Positions 15,675-21,977 of a DNA stretch of 64,000 bases are shown here, piece by piece. Below the pieces are notes generated by a model. It had not been told where the DNA came from. It saw only the letters and a program-made list of their open reading frames with translations, and did not search any database. This stretch comes from Pseudoflavonifractor sp. An85 (GTDB lineage Bacteria > Bacillota > Clostridia > Oscillospirales > Oscillospiraceae), in contig NZ_NFHE01000013.1 of assembly GCF_002161235.1 (NCBI RefSeq), positions 1 through 64,000 on the forward strand, written 5' to 3'. Every line of letters starts with the position of its first letter. The stretch's first letter is position 1. The translations under genes and the position numbers were made by a program.

Positions 15675-15686
15675 CCTGCGGATAGC

Positions 15687-15726
15687 AAAAAAGAAGGTCT
15701 GACCAGAGGTCAGACCTTCTTTTTTG
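15687..15726. terminator. cinA terminator
   Basis: A 14-bp stem AAGAAGGTCTGACC / GGTCAGACCTTCTT with an AGA loop and a TTTTTT tail, ending exactly where the tRNA-Gly repeat array begins. A diverged copy lies at 16168-16200 in the same position relative to the second repeat set. Confidence 0.88.
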
Positions 15727-15881
15727 GAGCGAGTGACGAGGCTCGAACCCGCTTCCGTACCCACAAAAGCCGGGGGCTTTTGCGGGGCCCCCAACCTCAG
15801 ATTTCAAGTTAAGGTGGAGGTAGCGAGTTCCCAAGGCAGGAAAAAATGGAGATATACCCGGATAGGTATATCTCCATACAA
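15725..15881 (-). repeat. 157-bp tRNA-Gly-associated repeat, unit 1
   Basis: The first of three units of exactly 157 bp (others at 16201 and 16358), about 97% alike. Read on the minus strand, a unit begins just after a tRNA 3' end with a terminator hairpin (GGAGATATACC / GGTATATCTCC then TTTTTT). A GC-rich stretch follows with the stem CAAAAGCC / GGCTTTTG. The unit ends in 24 bases identical to the last 24 bases of the tRNA-Gly gene (T-arm, acceptor strand, CCA). It also holds an inverted copy of 19 bases of the tRNA (AAGGTGGAGGTAGCGAGTT on the plus strand). No ORF in it looks real. Confidence 0.85.
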
Positions 15882-15957
15882 TGGAGCGAGTGACGAGGCT
15901 CGAACTCGCTACCTCCACCTTGGCAAGGTGGCGCTCTACCAGATGAGCTACACTCGC
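15882..15957 (-). tRNA. tRNA-Gly (GCC)
   Basis: A 76-base gene with a 7-bp acceptor stem (GCGAGTG / CACTCGC), D-arm GCTC...GAGC, anticodon stem CCACC / GGTGG around TTGCCAA (anticodon GCC), a T-arm with loop TTCGAGC, and an encoded CCA. It has its own promoter at 15971-15999 and a terminator hairpin directly downstream inside the adjacent repeat. Confidence 0.95.
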
Positions 15958-15970
15958 AACGACAAGAGGT

Positions 15971-15999
15971 ATGTTACCAGACAAGAGCGTTTTTGTCAA
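15971..15999 (-). promoter_or_regulatory. Promoter of the first tRNA-Gly
   Basis: On the minus strand TTGACA (15999-15994), a 17-bp spacer and TAACAT (15976-15971), ending 13 bases before the tRNA 5' end. Confidence 0.75.
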
Positions 16000-16020
16000 G
16001 GGGAAAATCAAAAATGTGTG

Positions 16021-16136
16021 GGGGTGGTGAGTTTCTGCACCACGGGGGCCCCGCAAGGCGGGGCGGCGCGGGTGCGCCGTACAAGCGTTTTCGCCTGAGG
16101 CGAAAACCTTGGCACAGCCGGAATTGACTTCCGGCG
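16021..16136. other. Cluster of five consecutive hairpins, no gene
   Basis: Five short perfect inverted repeats follow each other: GTGGTG/CACCAC, CCCCGC/GCGGGG, CGGCGC/GCGCCG, GTTTTCGCC/GGCGAAAAC and CCGGAA/TTCCGG. The segment lies between the first tRNA-Gly promoter and a terminator. It could be a structured RNA or a decayed repeat; no coding signal is seen. Confidence 0.5.
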
Positions 16137-16167
16137 AGCATTGAAATAACTTACGGATACCAAATGA

Positions 16168-16200
16168 AAACGGCCTGACCTAAGTCAGACCGTTTTTATT
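16168..16200. terminator. Terminator, diverged copy of the cinA terminator
   Basis: AAAACGG-c-CTGAC pairs with GTCAG-a-CCGTTTT and a T-rich tail follows. The flanking bases (ATAACTTACGGATACC) match those at the end of cinA (ATAACCTGCGGATAGC), showing that the tandem duplication includes the terminator. Confidence 0.7.
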
Positions 16201-16357
16201 TGGAGCGAGTGACGAGGCTCGAACCCGCTTCCGTACCCACAAAAGCCGGGGGCTTTTGCGGGGCCCCCAACCTCAGATTTCAAGTTAAGGTGGAGGTAGC
16301 GAGATCTCAAGGCAAGAAAAAATGGAGATATACCCAGATAGGCATATCTCCATACAA
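16201..16357 (-). repeat. 157-bp tRNA-Gly-associated repeat, unit 2
   Basis: Same structure as unit 1 with about six substitutions, followed directly by unit 3 with no tRNA gene between. It starts with the 24-base tRNA-Gly 3' end and carries its own terminator-like hairpin near 16320-16352. Confidence 0.85.
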
Positions 16358-16514
16358 TGGAGCGAGTGACGAGGCTCGAACTCGCTTCCGTACCCACAAA
16401 AGCCGGGGGCTTTTGCGGGGCCCCCAACCTCAGATTTCAAGTTAAGGTGGAGGTAGCGAGTTCCCAAGGCAAGAAAAAATGGAGATATACCCAGATAGGC
16501 ATATCTCCATACAA
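16358..16514 (-). repeat. 157-bp tRNA-Gly-associated repeat, unit 3
   Basis: It differs from unit 2 by about three bases. Its identity to the tRNA 3' end extends to 29 bases. It abuts the second tRNA-Gly gene and supplies that gene's terminator hairpin. Confidence 0.85.
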
Positions 16515-16590
16515 TGGAGCGAGTGACGAGGCTCGAACTCGCTACCTCCACCTTGGCAAGGTGGCGCTCTACCAGATGAGCTACACTCGC
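16515..16590 (-). tRNA. tRNA-Gly (GCC), second copy
   Basis: Identical to the first copy across all 76 bases, with anticodon GCC and an encoded CCA. It has its own promoter (16604-16632). Confidence 0.95.
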
Positions 16591-16595
16591 GACAA

Positions 16596-16632
16596 CAAAA
16601 GGGATGATACCAGATATCATCCCTTTTGTCAA
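16596..16632 (-). promoter_or_regulatory. Promoter of the second tRNA-Gly inside a perfect palindrome
   Basis: On the minus strand TTGACA (16632-16627), a 17-bp spacer and TATCAT (16609-16604). A perfect 14-bp inverted repeat, CAAAAGGGATGATA ccaga TATCATCCCTTTTG, covers the spacer and -10. It could be an operator, or the terminator of the operon ending at 16683. Confidence 0.75.
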
Positions 16633-16682
16633 CAGGTTTTTTCTAAGTTTGTGAAAAAAGTTTGCTCTGTGACACCTGTGCA

Positions 16683-17504
16683 TCAAGAGCGGGACGGTGT
16701 TACCCCGAAAAATAGAAGAATGTAGTACATGGCATAGACCAACAGGATGATGGCCACGATCCACAGCAGAGCTTTCAGAAGAAACTTTCCCAGCCCTATC
16801 AGCAGGCGCAGGGGTAGAGGACGCTGGCCTGGGGCGGTGGGAGTGTAAGCCAGACCGGAGGGGCCTGAAATGGAAAATTTCTTGATGTAGTGGGCCCGCA
16901 GCAGGTGGGGAGTAGACAGGAGAAAGATGGTTGAGACGGCAAAAAAGAAGCCAACAACCACGAAGATGGGGGTGATATCCGATGACGGTGGATAGGCCAG
17001 TACCCAACCTCCCCCGCCGCCCAATAGACCAGCTGCCAGGGGAAGAAGTAGGATGCCTATGGGGTGTGGGAGTGGTGTCTGGGCGTAGATACCCCGGCAG
17101 GCCCAATACCGGGCTCCCACCACCACCACGGCGGCCACCGCCAGCCACAGCCCTATCAGCCAGGCACAGGGAAGCAACGCGTGGGGGAAAAGGCTTTGGA
17201 GAGAGGAGGTACAAAACAGCAGAAAAAACAGCGAGTCACTCACTCCCAGCCATCCGGACAGAAGAAAGGTCTGCCGATAGGAGATGGTAGCAGGACGGGT
17301 ACGGACTACGATCATGGCCACGGCACACACCACCACCGCTGTCCAATATGGAATGGAGGCCCACCAGATGCCGGTCATGAAGGACCATCCTAAGGGTATG
17401 AGACCGAATAAAAGATACGCCAGGAACATACCAAAAAACATGTCAAAACTGGGTAGATTTCTGTAATTGTTCTTTACAAAATCCCTGGCATTTTCAGGAG
17501 TCAT
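16683..17504 (-). CDS. Multi-pass membrane protein, unknown function
   Basis: A 273-residue protein with about eight hydrophobic segments, a polar N-terminus (MTPENARDFVKNNYRNLPS) and a final helix close to the C-terminus. I place the start at 17504, 9 bases after GGAG; an ATG six bases upstream (17510) is too close to the ribosome site. A longer frame to 17687 encodes low-complexity sequence and is not used. It is the last gene of the parE-parC-yitT-lipoprotein operon, 28 bases after the lipoprotein gene. Transport or envelope assembly is possible, but no family motif is recognised. Confidence 0.65.
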   Translation of the reverse strand: MTPENARDFVKNNYRNLPSFDMFFGMFLAYLLFGLIPLGWSFMTGIWWASIPYWTAVVVCAVAMIVVRTRPATISYRQTFLLSGWLGVSDSLFFLLFCTSSLQSLFPHALLPCAWLIGLWLAVAAVVVVGARYWACRGIYAQTPLPHPIGILLLPLAAGLLGGGGGWVLAYPPSSDITPIFVVVGFFFAVSTIFLLSTPHLLRAHYIKKFSISGPSGLAYTPTAPGQRPLPLRLLIGLGKFLLKALLWIVAIILLVYAMYYILLFFGVTPSRS

Positions 17505-17532
17505 AGACATCCGCTCCTTTGGTTTATGCACG

Positions 17533-18615
17533 TTACCCCTCGGTGCTCTCCAGACACGCCGGATAGAGGGCCGTGGGCCAGGTGTAGCCCTGGTCGGTGA
17601 GCTGCTGGTCGGTGTACAGTTGCAGGTCTTGGTCAGAGTGGAGGGACTGGGCCAGCAAGTGGCGGTATCCCTGAGGGGTGGAGACAATGAGCCATGTGGT
17701 GGGGTTACCTCGGAAGGTGCCTACCACCATGTTGGCCTCGATGTCCGCACCTTGCAGCACTGCCTCCAGCCCCAGCAGCAGGCCCTGATCGCTGGAGGCC
17801 TTGCCGGACAGAGCGTCCAGAGCGGTGAGGGAGCCGGTGGAGGAGAATACCGCCTCTTGGGCCACCAGTTCCAGCAGCTGTTCCACGGTGTAGGTCTCGG
17901 AGGAGGTGCGCTCCAGCAGCTGCTCCACCGCAGCGTCCACGGCTTTGGCGTACTCCTCCAGGCCATTTTGACCGTCCGGCCAAGTTATATTGACCTCCAC
18001 AATACGCTGGGAACCGGTGGAAGGATAGAGAGAGACGGAAATCTGGGGTGGAGAGAGGACCAGACGGGGGATGCCGTAATAGGCCTGCCAGAACAGGGCT
18101 TGCACCATCTCCTCGTCCCCGGAGAAGTAGGACACCCGGGAGAGACTCTGGTTCTGGCGGGTGGAAATCGCCCGGGTCAACTCACTGCGCAGCCCAGACA
18201 GGCCGGAGACAGTCTGAATGGATGACACCACCTGGGCCGAGCGGGAGTAGGTGATGCGAACATCCACCTCGTAATAAGTGAGAATACGGGTGCTGTCGTA
18301 GCGCATGGAGCGCACGCAAAATACGCCCAAGGGGTCCTCGGTGGTGACCTCGTGACAGGCGCTTTCCAGGTCTGCCTCCACGTCTCCGGTGTAATTGTAC
18401 AGCCGCAGCGTGCCGGTGGAGGCGTGTTGGTTGACAAAGTACAGCAGAGCATTGACCAGGCCCTGGTACGTCTCCACCCGCAGGATGGAGGAGTCCTCCG
18501 CCACCGAGTAGTCCAGGTGGGTGGTGGAAGAGACATAGCTGCGCTCCAACATGGCGCTGCATCCGGTCAGGACCATGGCGACAGCCAGGGCCAGGGCAAG
18601 CAATCCTCGCTTCAA
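17533..18615 (-). CDS. Lipoprotein of unknown function, possible degenerate transglutaminase-like fold
   Basis: A secreted, lipid-anchored protein. It begins MKRGLLALALAVAMVLTGCSAM with a clear signal peptide and lipobox (LTGC, Cys as the lipidated residue). The ribosome site GGAGG favours the TTG at 18615 over a GTG at 18624 that overlaps it. The mature part of about 340 residues alternates strands and helices. The C-terminal stretch GLLLGLEAVLQGADIEANMVVGTF recalls a transglutaminase-like core, but no Cys-His-Asp triad is obvious. It lies 13 bases after yitT in the topoisomerase operon. Confidence 0.7.
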   Translation of the reverse strand: MKRGLLALALAVAMVLTGCSAMLERSYVSSTTHLDYSVAEDSSILRVETYQGLVNALLYFVNQHASTGTLRLYNYTGDVEADLESACHEVTTEDPLGVFCVRSMRYDSTRILTYYEVDVRITYSRSAQVVSSIQTVSGLSGLRSELTRAISTRQNQSLSRVSYFSGDEEMVQALFWQAYYGIPRLVLSPPQISVSLYPSTGSQRIVEVNITWPDGQNGLEEYAKAVDAAVEQLLERTSSETYTVEQLLELVAQEAVFSSTGSLTALDALSGKASSDQGLLLGLEAVLQGADIEANMVVGTFRGNPTTWLIVSTPQGYRHLLAQSLHSDQDLQLYTDQQLTDQGYTWPTALYPACLESTEG

Positions 18616-18628
18616 AGGGGGCACCTCC

Positions 18629-19492
18629 TTAGAGTCCGTCCGAGTGATACATACGGAAGCCTTCGCCCAGCACCTCGTGGGCGTCGCACACGATGAGGAA
18701 GGCGTTGGGGTCCAGGTCCTTCACGGCAGCTTTGATGGTGGCGATTTCCCGCTGCTTGAAGGCGCACAGGAGCACTCGTTTTTCCGCACCGGTGTAAGCG
18801 CCCTGGCCGTGGAGAATGGTCACGCCCCGGTCCAGGTCCTCCACCAACACCCGGCGGATCTCTTCGTTGTGGTCGCTGATGATATAGGCCACTTTGGCGG
18901 TGTCCATGCCGTAGAGCACTCCATCCAGGGCCAAGGTGGAGATGTACAGGGCCACCAGGCCGTACAGAGCGGTGTTGATGGTCTGGAAAGCCAGAGCCAC
19001 CGACACCACCACAATGAGGTCTACAGCCAGCAGCAGCTTGCCCATGGGCAGCCACTTGAAAATGAGCTTCAAAAGCCGGGCGGCCAGATCGGTGCCGCCG
19101 GTGGTGGCGCCCTGCTGGAACACAAAGCCCAGAGACAGGCCCATGAGCAGACCGCCGAAGATACAGGCCAGCAGCGGCTCCATGGGCTGCCAGTCGTACA
19201 GCGGGGTGAGAATGTCAATGAACACCGAGGAGATGAACATGGCGTATAGAGAGAACACCAGCAGCCGTCCGCCGATGAACTTCCAGCCCAAAATAAACAG
19301 GGGAATGTTAAGCACGATCACCGTCATGCCCACGGGGAAAGCGGGGATAAAGTGGTTGATGATCTGAGCCACACCGGTGATGCCGCCAAAGGCGATGTTG
19401 TTGGGAGCAAAGCACCACACAAAGCCCAAAGCGTAAATGGCCGAGGCAAAGGTGATGACCAATACCGCCCAGATGTCTTTTTTTAGTTTCAT
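18629..19492 (-). CDS. yitT: YitT family membrane protein
   Basis: A 287-residue protein with an N-terminal membrane domain of about five segments (residues 8-175), containing the family's FNPNNIA/GGITG-like motif as FAPNNIAFGGITGVAQ and GATTGGTDL. A soluble C-terminal DUF2179 domain (about 200-280: AYIISDHNEEIRRVL, DRGVTILHGQGAYTGAEK) follows. The biochemical function of the family is not settled; transport has been proposed. It lies 12 bases downstream of parC. Confidence 0.88.
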   Translation of the reverse strand: MKLKKDIWAVLVITFASAIYALGFVWCFAPNNIAFGGITGVAQIINHFIPAFPVGMTVIVLNIPLFILGWKFIGGRLLVFSLYAMFISSVFIDILTPLYDWQPMEPLLACIFGGLLMGLSLGFVFQQGATTGGTDLAARLLKLIFKWLPMGKLLLAVDLIVVVSVALAFQTINTALYGLVALYISTLALDGVLYGMDTAKVAYIISDHNEEIRRVLVEDLDRGVTILHGQGAYTGAEKRVLLCAFKQREIATIKAAVKDLDPNAFLIVCDAHEVLGEGFRMYHSDGL

Positions 19493-19504
19493 AGACCCTC
19501 CTTG

Positions 19505-21751
19505 TTACAGCAGAGACAGCTGCGTCTCGCCTCGGTCCTCTTCCTTTAGCAGTGCACCGGCAATGGGCAGGGAGCGGGCCCGGTACCGGGGTGGGTTGAC
19601 GATGGTGGTTTCCGCCAGGGGCTTGGCCCATTCCACCTTGTACTTGGGTTTCAGGGTCATCACGTTGACACCCTGGGTGGAGCGGGTGGACTTGGGGGTG
19701 AGGGAGGCGGTGTGGAACACCACGCAGCGCCCTTCTGTGGAGCACACGGCCATTTCGGTGTCCTCGCTGAGCACCAGGGCGGAGACCAGAGGGGACTTGT
19801 CCGAATAGGCGCCGGTGAGCTTTTTCCGCCGGGTCTGGGTCTGGTAAGCACTCAGCTCCACCCGGGCGGCCTTGCCGTTTTCAAAGAAGAACAGCAGGTG
19901 GGCCGAATAATCGCCGGGACAGCAGGCCCAAACCACCTTTTCCTCTCCGTCCATGCCCAGCTTGGTGGGCAGATAGTCGCCCAACAGGCTGGCCTTGGAG
20001 TCGTCGAAGTCGGACAGCCGGGTTTTATAGCACTGCTGGCGGTCGGTGAACACCAGCAGCTCGTCCCGGTTGCTTCCCTCCCAGTGCAGGAAGGGGCCGT
20101 CCCCTTCCTTGTACTTCTGCTCCCCGCTCATGCGCAGAGACTGAGGGGTAATTTTCTTAAAATACCCCTCCTGGGAGAGGAAGACGTGGACGGGATAGTC
20201 CGGGGCCTCCTGGGCGGCGGCCTTTTCGGCGGAGAGGTTTTCGTACTCGTAGACGATCTCGGTGCGCCGGGGGGCGTCGTACTTCTTCTTCACCTGCTGC
20301 AGCTCCCCGATGATGACCTTCTGAATCCGCTTGGGGGAGTTCATCAAATCTTTCAGGTCGGCAATTTCCTCTTCCAGGGTAGAGACTTCCTCCACCCGCT
20401 TGAGGATGTATTCCTTGTTGATGTTGCGCAGGCGGATATCCGCCACATACTCGGCCTGGATCTGGTCGATGCCAAACCCGATCATCAGGTTGGGCACCAC
20501 CTCCGCCTCCTCCTCCGTCTCCCGGATGATGGCGATGGCCTTGTCGATGTCCAGCAGAATCTTTTTCAGACCCTGGAGCAGGTGCAGCTTGTCTTCTTTC
20601 TTCTTACAGATATGGTAGGTGCGCCGGCGCACGCTCTCCATACGCCAGGCGGTCCACTCGTCCAGAATTTCGCCCACACCCATGACCCGGGGCATGCCCG
20701 CAATGAGGATGTTGAAGTTGCAGGAGAAGGTGTCCTGCAAGGGGGTGAGGGAGAAGAGTTTGGCCATGAGCTTCTCCGGGTCGGTGCCTCGCTTGAGGTC
20801 GATGGCCAGTTTCAGGCCGTCCAGGCCCGTCTCGTCCCGCATGTCCGAAATTTCCCGGATTTTGCCCGCCTTGATGAGTTCCGCCACCTTGTCAATGATG
20901 GCTTCCACGGTGGTGGAATAGGGAATTTCGGTGACTTCAATGAGATTTTCACTCTTGGAGTAGCTCCACTTGGCCCGCAGCTTCACGCTGCCTCGGCCAG
21001 TGCGGTAGATGTCCTCCAAAGCCTTCTGGTCGTAGAGCAGCTGTCCGCCGGTGGAGAAGTCGGGGGCCTTCAAAATGGACAAAAGGTCGGTGTCTGGGTT
21101 CTTCATCCGGGCAATGGCGGCCTCGCACACCTCCCCCAGGTTGAACCCGCACAGGTTGGAGGCCATGCCCACAGCGATGCCCTGGTTGGCCGCCACCAGT
21201 ACGTTGGGGAAGGTGGTGGGCAGCAGGGTGGGCTCTTGGAGCTTGCCGTCGTAGTTGGGTACAAAGTCCACGGCGTCTTGGTCAATGTCCCGGAACAACT
21301 CCTGACAGATGGGGTCCAAGCGCACCTCGGTGTATCGGGAGGCGGCCCAGGCCATGTCCCGGGAGTACACCTTACCAAAGTTACCCTTGGAGTCCACCAG
21401 AGGGTGGAGCAGAGCCCCGTAGCCCCGGGAGAGGCGCACCATGGTGTCGTAAATGGCGGCATCTCCGTGGGGGTTTAATTTCATGGTGGCGCCCACCACG
21501 TTGGCGCTCTTGGTGCGGGGGCCGGAGAGCAGCTTCATCTGGTACATGGTGTACAGCAGCTTCCGGTGGCTGGGCTTGAAGCCGTCGATTTCAGGGATGG
21601 CCCGGGAGACGATCACCGACATGGCGTAGGGCATGTAGTTCAGCTCCAGGGTTTGGGTGATGGGCTGCTCCAGCACCTGAGCGTGGAGTCCCATCACGTT
21701 GGGGTTTATTTTTTTCTTCTCCCCCTCCTGGGGGGACTTCTTTTTAGCCAT
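19505..21751 (-). CDS. parC: DNA topoisomerase IV subunit A-like (type IIA, ParC)
   Basis: DNA-breaking subunit of a type II topoisomerase, which relaxes and decatenates DNA with the partner ParE. The 748-residue protein holds the catalytic tyrosine in AASRYTEVRL (about 124), the quinolone-region sequence NPHGDAAIYDTMVRLS, the GKIREISDMRDETGLDG region and a long coiled coil (about 420-520). The C-terminal domain is shorter than in GyrA and I see no clear GyrA-box, which favours topoisomerase IV over gyrase. It is downstream of parE, with the structured element 21799-21976 between them. Confidence 0.88.
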   Translation of the reverse strand: MAKKKSPQEGEKKKINPNVMGLHAQVLEQPITQTLELNYMPYAMSVIVSRAIPEIDGFKPSHRKLLYTMYQMKLLSGPRTKSANVVGATMKLNPHGDAAIYDTMVRLSRGYGALLHPLVDSKGNFGKVYSRDMAWAASRYTEVRLDPICQELFRDIDQDAVDFVPNYDGKLQEPTLLPTTFPNVLVAANQGIAVGMASNLCGFNLGEVCEAAIARMKNPDTDLLSILKAPDFSTGGQLLYDQKALEDIYRTGRGSVKLRAKWSYSKSENLIEVTEIPYSTTVEAIIDKVAELIKAGKIREISDMRDETGLDGLKLAIDLKRGTDPEKLMAKLFSLTPLQDTFSCNFNILIAGMPRVMGVGEILDEWTAWRMESVRRRTYHICKKKEDKLHLLQGLKKILLDIDKAIAIIRETEEEAEVVPNLMIGFGIDQIQAEYVADIRLRNINKEYILKRVEEVSTLEEEIADLKDLMNSPKRIQKVIIGELQQVKKKYDAPRRTEIVYEYENLSAEKAAAQEAPDYPVHVFLSQEGYFKKITPQSLRMSGEQKYKEGDGPFLHWEGSNRDELLVFTDRQQCYKTRLSDFDDSKASLLGDYLPTKLGMDGEEKVVWACCPGDYSAHLLFFFENGKAARVELSAYQTQTRRKKLTGAYSDKSPLVSALVLSEDTEMAVCSTEGRCVVFHTASLTPKSTRSTQGVNVMTLKPKYKVEWAKPLAETTIVNPPRYRARSLPIAGALLKEEDRGETQLSLL

Positions 21752-21798
21752 GTGATTCCGTCCTTATCATGATACTGGTTGCTGGCTTTGTGAGAAAA

Positions 21799-21976
21799 GC
21801 CTCGCAGAGTTCGCACCCGCAGGTGCGAAGAATTGAAATCCATGTTTCGCCAGGACATGCGCATGGCGAAACATACTTCTCGCCCTGCAAGTGTGGATTT
21901 TGTCTGTCTCAGACAAAATATGCGCGCAGCAGGGTGCAATCCTTACCGTCGGAAAAGGCTCTGCCTTTTTCGGCGA
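21799..21976 (-). repeat. Five-hairpin structured element, copy A (candidate RNA)
   Basis: Plus-strand order: GCCTCGCAGAG; P1 TTCGCACC/GGTGCGAA (21810-21829); ATTGAAATCC; P2 ATGTTTCGCC/GGCGAAACAT (21842-21874) around loop AGGACATGCGCAT; ACTTCTC; P3 CCCTGC (21883-21888) with GCAGGG (21929-21934) enclosing AGTGTGGA and P4 TTTTGTCTG/CAGACAAAA (21898-21918); TGCAAT; P5 CGTCGGAAAAGG/CCTTTTTCGGCG (21947-21975). Copy B (51900-52080) keeps the loops and linkers but has different, still-pairing stems. P5 begins two bases after the parE stop on the minus strand. It may be a noncoding RNA, a cis-regulatory element between parE and parC, or a small mobile element. Confidence 0.7.
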
Positions 21977-21977
21977 A

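Noticed and set aside
15725-16600. CRISPR array
   Set aside because: The repeats are 157 bp, contain tRNA ends, and have no short repeat/unique spacer alternation or cas genes.
15550-17214. Frames across the tRNA-Gly region with recurring VAHLVERHLAKVEVASSSLVTR-type peptides
   Set aside because: These peptides are translations of tRNA-Gly and its repeats, a well-known source of spurious proteins.
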